From NCBI GenBank assembly GCA_947493215.1, contig CANLQE010000004.1, positions 62,001-126,000 on the forward strand: a stretch of DNA of 64,000 bases, read 5' to 3'. A program made the translations under genes and the position numbers. Numbering within the stretch: position 1 is the stretch's first letter; each line of letters opens with the position of its first letter. The DNA is from an uncultured Sphingomonadaceae bacterium. GTDB taxonomy: Bacteria > Pseudomonadota > Alphaproteobacteria > Sphingomonadales > Sphingomonadaceae. The notes below the pieces were generated by a model. That model was given only the letters and a program-made list of their open reading frames with translations, was not told where the DNA came from and made no database searches. Positions 8,717 to 18,482 of this stretch are shown here, in pieces.

Positions 8717-11257
8717 TTAGTAAATGCCGCCTTCGTCCTGAAGGAAGTCATTGTCATTTTGGGCCGGTCGATTGCCGCGCGCATTATTCGCATCCCGATT
8801 GCGGGCCGCAATTTTAGCAGCCCTGATTTGTGCTTTCTGGGCCTCCAAACGGGCGAGTAATTCTTCCTTGCGGATAGAACGCCGGGGTTCAGTTTCCGGT
8901 TTGAATACATCCCATATTACTGCGGATCGTGGATCATCGGATGGCCAGCCACCAAAGACACGTTTTCCGCTTTTGCGGTCCACCCTCACCATGCGGATGC
9001 CGCGCGGTGCAACGAATGGCGTTTTCGGCATACCAGCCATAGCTTTCTGCGCAAATTCTTTGAAAATTGGCGCTGCCAATGTACCGCCCTGTGCATAGCC
9101 ACCCATATTTGCCGGCTGATCAAATCCCATATAGACCCCGGCGACCATATCTGGCGATCCGCCTACAAACCAAACGTTGGTTGGACCGCTGGCCGTTCCC
9201 GTCTTACCAAACAGCGGACGGTTTAGGCTTTTCAGATTTTGCGCGGTCCCACGGGTAATAACCCCTTCAAGAATATTGACCATTTGATAAGCCGTCATCG
9301 GGTCCATCAATTGTTTGCCAGCTGGACGTGGACGCGGCATTGATTCGCCATTCCAGTCATCTTGATTGCAATCTTCGCAAATACGCTTGTCGGCCCGAAA
9401 AATAACTTTGCCTTTGCGGTCTTGAACAAAGTCGATGACAGTGGGTTTTAGCTCGCGGCCGTGATTGACAAGCATCGAATAGGCATTGGTCAGCTTGGCA
9501 ACTGTAGTGTCCCCTGCGCCCAATGCGAAGGCGAGATACGGCTTATAGTCACCGATGCCCATGGTCTTGATGGTTTGGACCACATTGTCCATGCCAGCGT
9601 CATTGGCAGCACGGACCGTCATTAGGTTACGAGACTGTTCGACGCCCCAGCGCAAGGTCTGTTCCCCTGCCCCGCGAGACCCGCCGAAGTTCCGAAAACA
9701 TTTCCGGCCCAAAGCGGCAGACTGATAAACACAGAACGGACTATCGACGATAATCGTTGCTGGCGTCATGCCCTGATCCAGTGCTGTCGCGTAGACGAAC
9801 GGTTTGATGGTCGAACCTGGTTGCCGCTCAGCCTGAGTCGCACGGTTGAACGAGCTCATACGGTCATCAAACCCGCCCTGCATCGCCCAGACACGTCCGT
9901 TGCGCGGATTTTGAACGACCATGCCGCCAGAAACCTTGGGAACGCTGCGTAAAATATAAGCGCTGCCACCTGCGGGGCTAACCGCAATAATATCGCCTGC
10001 CGCAAGCTTGCTGGGGGCGCTACCAAGACGCCCGGTTGTGCCATCGGTAAAACCGATTTCAGCGCCATTGCCTTGACGCTTTAACGCCACAGCAATCCGC
10101 CAGTCAGCATGATCGGTATTGATGAAGGTCGAAGCCAATCGCTGTGACCATTTGTCATCGATTTCAATTTTATTGATCGGGCCGCTCCAGCCCTTACCGC
10201 GACTATAGCGCAACAAACCGGTACGCAGGGCATCTTTGGTATATTCTTGCAGCTCGGGATTAAGCGATGTGCGCACCCACAAGCCGCCGGAATATACACT
10301 GTAAGGACCAGCTTCTTCATTTTCGCCAAATTGCTCGATCAATTGGCGGCGGACTTCTTCTATATAATAACCGCCTACACGCTCAAAGCGCGCGCCGCGC
10401 GAGCGGATCGCGCCCAACGGCTGCGCAACCGCTAGGTCATGCTGTTCTTTCTTGATCCAGCCATTTTCCAGCATTCGGCCCAGAGCCCAATCGCGCCGAT
10501 TAACAGCGCGCTGTTCATTATTTTCGGGGCGATAGTTGGATGGGCCTTTCGGCAAAATCGCCAGATAGGCCATTTCATGCAGCGCCAATTCGTCGACATC
10601 CTTACCGAAATAGGCTTGTGCTGCGGCCTGCACACCATAAGCGTTTCTCCCAAGGAATATCTGATTGAGATAAAGCTCCAGGATTTCCTGTTTGGTCAGC
10701 ACTTCTTCGATCCGGTAAGCAAGCAGTGCTTCACGCACTTTCCGTCGGTAAGATACTTCGTTGGTCAACAACAGGTTTTTGGCGACCTGCTGGGTTATCG
10801 TCGACGCACCAACCGGTCGGCCGCTGCTGGAAATATTGGTAACAATGGCCGTTGCTATGCCAGGATAATCAAGGCCACCATGTTCAAAAAACGTCCGGTC
10901 CTCTGCGGCCAGATAAGCGCGGACCAACATGGCCGGATATTCGGCATATTCTAACTGGACACGTCGTTCCCGGGCATAGCTGTGAACCGGTTCGCCATCA
11001 TAGGCACGTACCATTGTCGGCAGTGGAGGCTCATATTGCTGTAAAGTTTTCGCGTCAGGCAAGTCCCGCGCGAAAATGACCCAAATCAGCAACCACCCCA
11101 ATAAGCACAGCGCTACGAACACCAAAAACAGGCGAAATAACCGCTTCTGCCATAGCTTTTCCAGCCGGCTCAAAAAACCGCCAGTATTGCGTTCCAGCTT
11201 GTACGCCAGACTTTCTGCGGCTCCAGCGCCTTCGTTATCGGGTATATTGTCGACCAT
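8717..11257 (-). CDS. mrcA: Penicillin-binding protein 1A (bifunctional PBP)
   Basis: An 846-residue class A PBP that polymerises glycan strands and cross-links peptides in the periplasm. A cytoplasmic tail and one membrane helix (about residues 41-62) precede the GT51 transglycosylase domain, with its catalytic Glu in AAEDRTFFEHGG (E119). The transpeptidase domain has SxxK at S482-x-x-K485 (PGSTIKPF), the SRN triad in VEQSRNLM, and FGKTGTASG near residue 680. The C-terminal tail is Arg/Ala/Asn-rich. It lies downstream of an N-acetylmuramoyl-L-alanine amidase gene on the same strand, so a cell-wall synthesis and turnover pair is likely. Antibiotic targets of this class are beta-lactams. Confidence 0.96.
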   Translation of the reverse strand: MVDNIPDNEGAGAAESLAYKLERNTGGFLSRLEKLWQKRLFRLFLVFVALCLLGWLLIWVIFARDLPDAKTLQQYEPPLPTMVRAYDGEPVHSYARERRVQLEYAEYPAMLVRAYLAAEDRTFFEHGGLDYPGIATAIVTNISSSGRPVGASTITQQVAKNLLLTNEVSYRRKVREALLAYRIEEVLTKQEILELYLNQIFLGRNAYGVQAAAQAYFGKDVDELALHEMAYLAILPKGPSNYRPENNEQRAVNRRDWALGRMLENGWIKKEQHDLAVAQPLGAIRSRGARFERVGGYYIEEVRRQLIEQFGENEEAGPYSVYSGGLWVRTSLNPELQEYTKDALRTGLLRYSRGKGWSGPINKIEIDDKWSQRLASTFINTDHADWRIAVALKRQGNGAEIGFTDGTTGRLGSAPSKLAAGDIIAVSPAGGSAYILRSVPKVSGGMVVQNPRNGRVWAMQGGFDDRMSSFNRATQAERQPGSTIKPFVYATALDQGMTPATIIVDSPFCVYQSAALGRKCFRNFGGSRGAGEQTLRWGVEQSRNLMTVRAANDAGMDNVVQTIKTMGIGDYKPYLAFALGAGDTTVAKLTNAYSMLVNHGRELKPTVIDFVQDRKGKVIFRADKRICEDCNQDDWNGESMPRPRPAGKQLMDPMTAYQMVNILEGVITRGTAQNLKSLNRPLFGKTGTASGPTNVWFVGGSPDMVAGVYMGFDQPANMGGYAQGGTLAAPIFKEFAQKAMAGMPKTPFVAPRGIRMVRVDRKSGKRVFGGWPSDDPRSAVIWDVFKPETEPRRSIRKEELLARLEAQKAQIRAAKIAARNRDANNARGNRPAQNDNDFLQDEGGIY

Positions 11258-11399
11258 ATACTGCGCTATCTAGCACTATCAGAAGCATTTTCCAGCGAAT
11301 ATCGATGAAAATTTACATTGGTTCGGCATGGGACAAAGGCGCGTGCAACTTTACGGTGCCCAAAGCCCCACAAACATGAGCTCGACAGCAAGCAGTCAG

Positions 11400-12644
11400 T
11401 TAGCGTTGCGCCAATTTCCGAGCGAAATGCGCTTCGATCGCATTTGCGATGCCGATCGCGACTTTTGACTGACCAGAACGAGAGCTCAGCAACGCGACAT
11501 CTTCTTTGTTTGTCAGATAGCCGCTTTCAAACAATACCGAAGGTGTATCCGGCGCTTTCAGCACAACCAAAGACGCAAAGCGATGCGGGTTAGTCCGGAA
11601 CTTTATCATCCGCTCGCCTTCCCGGATCAACAATTTGGCGAAATCGGCAGATACGTTCATCGTCTCTCGCTGCGTCAAATCGATCAAGATAGAGGATACA
11701 TCCTGATTAGCGCCGCCGAGATTGACACCATTGATGATGTTCGCTCGGTTCTCCCGCGCTGCTAGTTTGGCAGCTTCTCGGTCAGATGCGACTTCGGACA
11801 ATGTATAAACGGTTGCTCCAGCAGCGGATTGGTTACCCGCGGAATCGGCATGGATCGAGATAAATAGATCAGCATCTAGTCGCCGAGCGATACCATAGCG
11901 TTCTTGTAGCACGAGATATTTGTCAGTGTCGCGAGTCATGGCGACGCGCACTCTTCCACTAGCGACCAGCTGGTCACGGACTGCGCGCGAGATAGCCAGT
12001 GTAATATTCTTCTCGCGCTGACTGCCATGAGGAGAAATAGCGCCAGGATCATGCCCGCCATGTCCGGCATCAATGACGACCAAAGGCCGGCTTGCGTCTT
12101 TCGGGCCGCTAACTTTCGGCAAAGCCACATTGTCCTGCGGCTTTCCGAGTGGAACCTTCACGCTATAACTGTTTTTCGGAGGTTCTGCACGAAACTTAGC
12201 TGGCGGCAGAAAAGACTTACGGCCCTTTCCGGCCGCATGACCACCAACAGACCTGAGGCTGAGCCTCAAGCTTTTGCCATCAGCAGAAAAACCACCACCG
12301 GTGATAACCGCTGGCCGATCCAAATCAAAAACAATCCTTGCGGTATTGGGGTCATATTGCCCTTGCCGTACAGATTTGACCATTCCGGTTGCGCGGCCGC
12401 CACGGCCAGCCTTACCGCCTTTGATATCAACAGCAATCCGGTCCGGGCCAACCAGAGAAAACGTCGATGCGCCTTCAACGAACCCATCAAAAGAAACAGT
12501 GATTTGGCCATCATTGCTATCAATGCGGCTAACAGATCCCGCATTTGCAGAGCTTAGGGTCAATAGCGAAGAAGCTAATATTGCTGCGAAAGGCATGGCG
12601 GTCTTATGCAATGCGCCTGCTATCCTGGTCCAGTTAAAATTCAT
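11400..12644 (-). CDS. N-acetylmuramoyl-L-alanine amidase (Amidase_3, AMIN domain)
   Basis: A 414-residue periplasmic amidase that cuts the bond between MurNAc and L-Ala in peptidoglycan, as in daughter-cell separation. The signal peptide ends near SSANA. An AMIN-type domain follows, then a glycine/lysine-rich linker. The Amidase_3 domain carries its zinc ligands in VVIDAGHGGHDPGA, REKNITL and SIHAD, and a catalytic Glu in LFESGYLTNKED. The start is taken at ATG 12644. A TTG further upstream would place extra arginines before the signal. It is transcribed toward mrcA, about 140 nt away, and divergently from rne. It is probably an AmiC-type enzyme, though no LytM activator gene is adjacent. 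Confidence 0.93.
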   Translation of the reverse strand: MNFNWTRIAGALHKTAMPFAAILASSLLTLSSANAGSVSRIDSNDGQITVSFDGFVEGASTFSLVGPDRIAVDIKGGKAGRGGRATGMVKSVRQGQYDPNTARIVFDLDRPAVITGGGFSADGKSLRLSLRSVGGHAAGKGRKSFLPPAKFRAEPPKNSYSVKVPLGKPQDNVALPKVSGPKDASRPLVVIDAGHGGHDPGAISPHGSQREKNITLAISRAVRDQLVASGRVRVAMTRDTDKYLVLQERYGIARRLDADLFISIHADSAGNQSAAGATVYTLSEVASDREAAKLAARENRANIINGVNLGGANQDVSSILIDLTQRETMNVSADFAKLLIREGERMIKFRTNPHRFASLVVLKAPDTPSVLFESGYLTNKEDVALLSSRSGQSKVAIGIANAIEAHFARKLAQR

Positions 12645-13179
12645 GTTGGCTACAACACCCCTAGTTTTTCGCCGCAAATCGCGGTGAAAACTGCATTAAG
12701 GATGTAATCGTAATCTCGCGTAAAATGAGTTGGTTAACGGCGGGTTTACCGTGTTCTAATCGAGTTTAACGGCGATCAAATGACTGAAGAAAAATAGTAG
12801 TCCGATCCGGCGATAGTTTGTGTTGCCGATTTGCTATTGCAGTGCTAGCACCCCACCTGTGTTGTGCGAGAATTTCTTGCAACGATACGAGCTAAGCTGG
12901 ATTTCTATTCAGTTCATACAGGTTGAAGCGACATGAGGCATGACATCTCCGGCTCCGAAACTCTTCCACAGGGAATTGTTTTTATGGACGGAAAGACCCT
13001 GGCTAACGGCCCGGGCCATGCATTTGTTGCAGACACATTTTTTTCAAAACTATTTGAACTTAACCGGATGACGCCGCCCGCTCCCCCTATTTCGGCAGCG
13101 CGCAAGAAGACGTCATCCCTTTTATATTGCATGGTCCCGCCGGGAGCATTCCCGCCGCATCATGCTAGGAGTATATTTA
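12645..13179. other. Long divergent intergenic region; leader of rne
   Basis: These 535 bases separate the leftward amidase gene from rne. I see no convincing gene: open frames here lack ribosome sites and protein-like composition. The region must hold both promoters. If transcription of rne starts in its left half, the rne mRNA would have a long 5' leader. That would fit RNase E autoregulating through its own leader, as known in enterobacteria. An AGGAG sits 7 nt before the rne ATG. Confidence 0.5.
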
Positions 13180-15894
13180 ATGACAACGCGCATGTTAATC
13201 GACGCGCGCCACCAGGAAGAAACCCGAGTGGCAGTCGTAAAAGGGAACAAAATTGAAGAATTCGACTTCGAGTCTTCGGAACATAAACAGTTAAAAGGCA
13301 ATATATATCTAGCGAAAGTAACCCGCGTAGAGCCCTCACTACAGGCCGCTTTCGTGGATTATGGCGGCAATCGTCATGGCTTTTTGGCCTTCAGCGAAAT
13401 CCATCCCGACTACTACCAGATTCCCAAAGAAGATCGCGAACGCCTGCTTGCCGAAGAGGCTGAGCATGCTGCGGAAGAAGCCCAGTTGCGCGAGCGCGAG
13501 GAAGAAGAAGGCGAAGGACCGGCAGACGTTATCGCTTCTGAAGCAACAGAAGAACTGGATGACGGCGTAGAAGATGTCGAGAAAGACGAAAGCGTCGATA
13601 CGATTGACGTTACTGAAGGTGAAGTGCCTGCCGAAGACGCCACTGACGAAGACGACGATGACGACAGTGACGAAGACAGTGATGAAGACAATGCGTCCGA
13701 AGAAGAATCAGCGAAAGATGATGCTAAACCGAAAGGTCGCGGCGGACGCGGCAAAGGCCGTAATCGGGGACGCGGCGGCCGTGGCGGCAAAGGTAATGTA
13801 GCAAAAGCGAGTGACCAAGCCCGCCAGAAACGTATGGCGCTACGCAAGCGTTACAAGATTCAAGACGTTATCCAACGCCGTCAGGTCGTCTTAGTGCAAG
13901 TCGTAAAAGAAGAGCGCGGTAATAAAGGCGCCGCCCTCACCAGCTATCTGAGCCTTGCTGGCCGTTATTGCGTGCTTATGCCGAACACCTCTCATGGTGG
14001 TGGTATCAGCCGGAAAATCAACAATGCCGGAGATCGCAAGCGGTTGAAAACCATTATAGCTGACCTCAATCTACCCAACACAATGGGCTGCATCGTGCGG
14101 ACAGCAGGCCTGTCCCGCACTAAGCCAGAAATTAAACGCGACTTTGACTATCTGGCACGGCTTTGGGACGAGGTTCGGGAAAACACCCTGGGCGCCGTGG
14201 CCCCAAAATTAATCCACAGCGACAGTGATCTGATCAAGCGGGCCATCCGCGATATCTACAATCGTGAGATTGAGGAAGTGTTGGTCGAGGGCGCTGACGG
14301 TTATGCGGCCGCAAAGAATTTCATGAAATTGCTGATGCCAAGCCACAGTCGACGGGTCAAAAGCTATGCCGACCCGGTCTCGCTGTTTCAACGCTATGGC
14401 GTCGAAGACCAACTCTCAGCCATGTATCAACCCGAGGTGCAGCTAAAATCGGGTGGCTATCTTGTAATCAATCCCACTGAGGCGTTAGTGTCGATCGATA
14501 TTAACTCAGGCCGTTCTACGCGCGAGCATGGCATCGAAGCCACTGCCGTAAAAACCAACCTTGAAGCGGCAGCAGAAATTGCTCGCCAATTACGCCTGCG
14601 CGATATGGCTGGCCTGGTGGTGATCGATTTCATCGACATGGACCGCCATGGTAATATTCGCAAAGTCGAAAGAGCAATGCGCGATGCGTTGAAAAATGAT
14701 CGCGCGCGCATTCAGGTTGGGCGCATCTCAAGCTTTGGCTTGCTAGAAATGAGCCGCCAACGTTTGCGTACCGGGGTCTTGGAAGCATCCACCAAAGTCT
14801 GCCCACATTGCGAGGGCACAGGCCTTGTTCGTACTGCCTCCTCTTCTGCGCTTTCAGCGCTACGGCTGCTTGAGGAAGAAGCAGCCAAGGGCAAAGCCAG
14901 CCAGATCACGCTTACCGCTAGTCAGGAAGCGACCATTTATGTGTTGAATAGCAAGCGGCATGAAATTGATGACATCGAAAAACGCTATGGCGTTTCGATT
15001 GCGATCACACCAGATGGTGAAATTGAAGGCGCCCGCATGGAAGTCAAAGGCTCCGGCGGTCCACCGAAAAATGCTCCGAAATTCGAACCCATTATAGACG
15101 AAGACGACGATGATGAGATTGTCGATTCAGCTGAACGTGAAGAAGAAGAGGCCGAAGAGCGTCCGCGCAAGCGTCGCCGTCGGCGCGGACGGCGTGGGCG
15201 CGGTGCTGATCGTAACAACGAAGGCAACAATGAAACTCGCGAAGGCGATAGCCGCGAGGTAGGCGATCAGTCGGATGAGGATTCCAAGACGGAAACCACC
15301 GAGCAAGGCAGTGATGATGATAGCGGCAAACCAAAACCACGCCGTTCACGTGGTGGACGCAACCGCAAGCCGACTGCCGATGCAGGTAAGACAACAGAAG
15401 ATGCGACAGAAACCAGCTCTGACGACACTGCTGAACCAGTAGAAAAGCCAAAGAAGGCAAGTCGTTCACGCAAGAAAGTCGACCCGCCCGCTGCAGCATC
15501 TGAAGCTGCGCCAGCAGCAGGCGATGGGGTAGCGGAACAGGCCGAAGAAAAGCCGAAACGCCGCCGCGCCCCGCGCAAAACGAAAGCGGTTTCTGAAATA
15601 GCGGATGGTTCAACCGAAACCGCTGATGCAGAAAAACCGGAAAAACCGGCGGCCAAAAGGGCGCCGCGATCAAGAGCGAAGAAAGCCGATACGGACGGAG
15701 CGGACTCTGCCGAGAAGCCGGCAGCCAAATCTGCTGCTAAACCTGCGCCTAAGAAAGCAGTTGCAAAAAAAACAGCGGCTAAAAAGGTGACGGAAGAAGC
15801 GTCTAAGAATACGCCAATAGATGCTGCGAAAGACACTGGCACAGAGAAAACCGCCCAGCCCCGTGGCGGCTGGTGGCAACGCACATTCGGTTGA
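13180..15894 (+). CDS. rne: Ribonuclease E/G family endoribonuclease (RNase E)
   Basis: A 904-residue RNase E that initiates mRNA decay and rRNA/tRNA processing. The N-terminal S1 domain (GNIYLAKVTRVEPSLQAAFV) is split by a long insert, first Asp/Glu-rich and then RGG-rich, as in alphaproteobacteria. The catalytic DNase I-like domain carries the metal-binding aspartates in VSIDINSGR and DFIDMDRHGN. The zinc-link CPHCEGTG follows. The C-terminal half is disordered, with Arg-rich patches, acidic stretches and Lys/Ala/Pro repeats, and ends in GGWWQRTFG. This half likely scaffolds a degradosome. The start ATG 13180 has AGGAG 7 nt upstream. A hairpin terminator follows the stop codon. Confidence 0.96.
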   Translation: MTTRMLIDARHQEETRVAVVKGNKIEEFDFESSEHKQLKGNIYLAKVTRVEPSLQAAFVDYGGNRHGFLAFSEIHPDYYQIPKEDRERLLAEEAEHAAEEAQLREREEEEGEGPADVIASEATEELDDGVEDVEKDESVDTIDVTEGEVPAEDATDEDDDDDSDEDSDEDNASEEESAKDDAKPKGRGGRGKGRNRGRGGRGGKGNVAKASDQARQKRMALRKRYKIQDVIQRRQVVLVQVVKEERGNKGAALTSYLSLAGRYCVLMPNTSHGGGISRKINNAGDRKRLKTIIADLNLPNTMGCIVRTAGLSRTKPEIKRDFDYLARLWDEVRENTLGAVAPKLIHSDSDLIKRAIRDIYNREIEEVLVEGADGYAAAKNFMKLLMPSHSRRVKSYADPVSLFQRYGVEDQLSAMYQPEVQLKSGGYLVINPTEALVSIDINSGRSTREHGIEATAVKTNLEAAAEIARQLRLRDMAGLVVIDFIDMDRHGNIRKVERAMRDALKNDRARIQVGRISSFGLLEMSRQRLRTGVLEASTKVCPHCEGTGLVRTASSSALSALRLLEEEAAKGKASQITLTASQEATIYVLNSKRHEIDDIEKRYGVSIAITPDGEIEGARMEVKGSGGPPKNAPKFEPIIDEDDDDEIVDSAEREEEEAEERPRKRRRRRGRRGRGADRNNEGNNETREGDSREVGDQSDEDSKTETTEQGSDDDSGKPKPRRSRGGRNRKPTADAGKTTEDATETSSDDTAEPVEKPKKASRSRKKVDPPAAASEAAPAAGDGVAEQAEEKPKRRRAPRKTKAVSEIADGSTETADAEKPEKPAAKRAPRSRAKKADTDGADSAEKPAAKSAAKPAPKKAVAKKTAAKKVTEEASKNTPIDAAKDTGTEKTAQPRGGWWQRTFG

Positions 15895-15904
15895 TATAAA
15901 TAAC

Positions 15905-15936
15905 CCGGTTTCCGCGCCTTATGGTGCGGAAACCGG
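15905..15936 (+). terminator. Hairpin terminator after rne
   Basis: An 11-bp perfect stem (CCGGTTTCCGC at 15905-15915, GCGGAAACCGG at 15926-15936) with a 10-nt loop lies about 10 nt after the rne stop codon. The downstream tract (TTCCGATTTC) is only weakly T-rich, so termination may be partial. Confidence 0.65.
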
Positions 15937-16026
15937 TTCCGATTTCATCGGACGTTCAGCCTGACTTGGCCAATAGGAAGGTATATTCGTAAGAATTTTA
16001 TCAAGAGGAAATTCCAAAGGAAATCT

Positions 16027-17430
16027 ATGTCATCGCCGAATGATAATATCCGCCAGCCCTTAGGTCACTTCTCTTTGGCCCGTATAGGACAGCTAATCAC
16101 AGCTTTCTTGACGATGATCGCGGTGACGGTTCAACCGGTGGCGGCACAATCTATTCTTCGTGACGCAGAAACCGAAGCGTTGTTTAGCGACATGGTTTCC
16201 CCCTTGGTCGCCGTGTCAGAACTCGACGCCAAAGATGTTGAAGTCATCCTTATTAACAGCAGCCAGATCAACGCTTTTGTGGCTGGCGGGCAGCGCATGT
16301 TTTTTTATTCCGGTACCATTGAAGCTGCCGATAGCGCCGTTGAAATTCAAGGCATCATGGCGCACGAGCTTGGTCATATTACTGGCGGTCATATCATCCG
16401 CTTCGACGAAGGCATCAAAACCGCAACCGGCATTACAATTCTCAGCCTCATTTTGGGCGCCGCGGCCATTGCCGCTGGTGCTGGCGACGCGGGTGCGGGC
16501 ATATTAGCGGCCGGCCAACAAGCCGCGACGGGCAAGTTTCTTGCCTTTAGCCGGATTCAGGAACGCAGCGCGGATAGCGCGGGGGCGCGCTATTTATCCG
16601 GTGCGGGTATTACTGGCAAAGGTTCGATTGATTTTTTCAAAAAGCTACAAAATTACGAATTCCGCCTCGGTATTCCGCAGGAAGATAGTTATGGACGAAC
16701 ACACCCATTGTCCGGCGAACGTGTGTCCCTGCTCCGTGATGTTTATCAGGCTGATCCAGCATGGGACACGCCTGTAAATCCCGATATCGAAGAGCGGTTT
16801 CAACGGGTGAAAGCGAAACTGCTAGGATTTACCAACGAACCGGCTGTAACGCTGCGCAAATTTCCGGAGAGCGACCAGAGCGTGCCGGCACGCTATGCCC
16901 GCGCTTATGCTTGGCATAAAAGTGCCTATCCCGATCGCGCCTTGCTGGAAGTTAACAATCTTCTGAAAGACGCGCCAAATGACCCCTATTTCTTGGAATT
17001 GCACGGACAGATATTGCTCGAGTCCGGCAAACCGGCAGAAGCGATCGCTTCTTTGCGCAAAGCTGTGCGACTGACTAACAACCAACCGCTAATCGCCAGT
17101 CTCTTTGGTCACGCGTTGATCGCGACCGAGGATGATACCCATTTTGAAGAAGCACAACGCGTGTTGAAAGCTGCTGTGGTCAAGGACAACCGAAATCCCT
17201 TTGCTTGGTATCAGCTGGGCGTAGTCTATTCACAGCAAGGTGACATTCCGCGCGCGCAATTGGCAACCGCAGAAAGCGCGCTGTTACAACGCAACTATGG
17301 TAGCGCTATCCGCAGCTCCCAAATTGCCATGTCCGGCATTCCAGAGAATACACCAGAATGGATCCGCGCGCAGGATATCTCTTTGATCGCAAAAAACGAA
17401 TTTGAACGGTCAGACCGTCGGCGCCGGTAG
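16027..17430 (+). CDS. M48 family metalloprotease with TPR repeats (BepA-like)
   Basis: A 467-residue exported zinc protease. The signal peptide ends near PVAAQS. The metal site HELGH is at residues 113-117 and the third ligand is in FSRIQERSAD. A Gly/Ala-rich hydrophobic segment lies between them. The C-terminal third has TPR-like helices (DPYFLELHGQILLESGKPAE and the following copies). This order matches BepA/YfgC, a periplasmic protease-chaperone for outer-membrane protein assembly such as LptD. It precedes a DsbA-like gene by about 100 nt in the same direction, which suggests a periplasmic protein quality-control unit. Confidence 0.9.
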   Translation: MSSPNDNIRQPLGHFSLARIGQLITAFLTMIAVTVQPVAAQSILRDAETEALFSDMVSPLVAVSELDAKDVEVILINSSQINAFVAGGQRMFFYSGTIEAADSAVEIQGIMAHELGHITGGHIIRFDEGIKTATGITILSLILGAAAIAAGAGDAGAGILAAGQQAATGKFLAFSRIQERSADSAGARYLSGAGITGKGSIDFFKKLQNYEFRLGIPQEDSYGRTHPLSGERVSLLRDVYQADPAWDTPVNPDIEERFQRVKAKLLGFTNEPAVTLRKFPESDQSVPARYARAYAWHKSAYPDRALLEVNNLLKDAPNDPYFLELHGQILLESGKPAEAIASLRKAVRLTNNQPLIASLFGHALIATEDDTHFEEAQRVLKAAVVKDNRNPFAWYQLGVVYSQQGDIPRAQLATAESALLQRNYGSAIRSSQIAMSGIPENTPEWIRAQDISLIAKNEFERSDRRRR

Positions 17431-17526
17431 CCCTCTGGCAGGCAATATTCGCTTAACCTCTGTAACAAATGTGGACAAGTGGACGAAGCTCCGACAAGGA
17501 AGCCTTGTCTCTTGAATTGGAAGAAC

Positions 17527-18309
17527 GTGGAAAATACAAACAGGAAGTGGATGATTATGGCAGGTGGCGGTTTGGCCATAGCAGCGGCTGCGGCCGTCTG
17601 GTTTATGCAGACAGGTGGCGCATCAGCAAGCGACGAAGCGGCACAAGCGGCTTTAGCAGCGGGCATTGATAGCAAGGAACAAGCGGCGATCGAAGCTATT
17701 GTCCGGGACTATATTCTCAAAAACCCCGAAATCATTCCTGAAGCCGTCGAGATATTACAAACCCGGCAAAAAGCTCAGGCGATTAATGAGATTCGTAAAG
17801 ACATCGAGGCACCATTTGCCGGCACCGCCTTTGCCGGCAATCCAAATGGCGATGTCATTGTGGTTGAATATTCAGACTTTGCTTGTCCGTATTGCAAGCA
17901 GACCACAGCAGATATCGGCAGAGTATTGAAAGAAGACAAGAATATCAAAGTGGTATTCCGCGAGCTTCCCATCCTGAGCGAAGCCAGCAATGATGCGGCG
18001 CTGATGGCACTGGCTGCCGCCAAGCAGGGCAAGTATTTTGCTTTTCACAAAACCATGTTCGCGACTGGACGGCCAACCCCTTCCACAATCGCAAATGCCG
18101 CAAAGGAAGTAGGTATAGACATGGCCGCTGCACGGAAATTTATGGCGACGCCAGAAGCACAAAAAGAGCTACAGAATAATATCGAAATCGCTCGAAAGCT
18201 GCAATTTACAGGCACCCCGGCTTTTGTGGTCGGTAATGAGACAGCAGTTGGTGCGGTCGGCTATGATGGCCTCAAAGATCTGATCGCAAAGGCACGGGGT
18301 TCAAAATAG
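17527..18309 (+). CDS. DsbA family thioredoxin-fold protein, membrane-anchored or exported
   Basis: A thiol-disulfide oxidoreductase of the DsbA/Com1 type, about 260 residues. An N-terminal hydrophobic segment (IMAGGGLAIAAAAAVWFM) serves as anchor or signal. A helical linker with LKNPEIIPEAVEILQTRQ precedes the thioredoxin fold, which has the redox pair CPYC (C120/C123 from this start) in YSDFACPYCKQ and a cis-proline in FTGTPAFVVG. Such proteins form or isomerise disulfides in the periplasm. The start is uncertain: GTG 17527 is chosen, while GTG 17479 and ATG 17551/17557 (with AGGAAG upstream) remain possible. It follows the M48 protease gene. Confidence 0.85.
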   Translation: MENTNRKWMIMAGGGLAIAAAAAVWFMQTGGASASDEAAQAALAAGIDSKEQAAIEAIVRDYILKNPEIIPEAVEILQTRQKAQAINEIRKDIEAPFAGTAFAGNPNGDVIVVEYSDFACPYCKQTTADIGRVLKEDKNIKVVFRELPILSEASNDAALMALAAAKQGKYFAFHKTMFATGRPTPSTIANAAKEVGIDMAAARKFMATPEAQKELQNNIEIARKLQFTGTPAFVVGNETAVGAVGYDGLKDLIAKARGSK

Positions 18310-18482
18310 GCGCAAGGTGAGTGCGGCGAGACCTGCGCTCAAAGCCGTTGATCTCACGAGGTTTTCTTAAAGACCGGGCTTTATGAAAAAATCCATCTGG
18401 CTCTTTTTCAGTTTTGAATATTAGCCGGCGAAGCAAATATCATACGCCGATCCGTTCAGAATTGTGTGAACTCCGAGGGAAA

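Noticed and set aside
13413-13847. Serine-rich open frame antisense to rne
   Set aside because: The serine runs come from reading GAA/GAC codons of the acidic S1 insert backwards.
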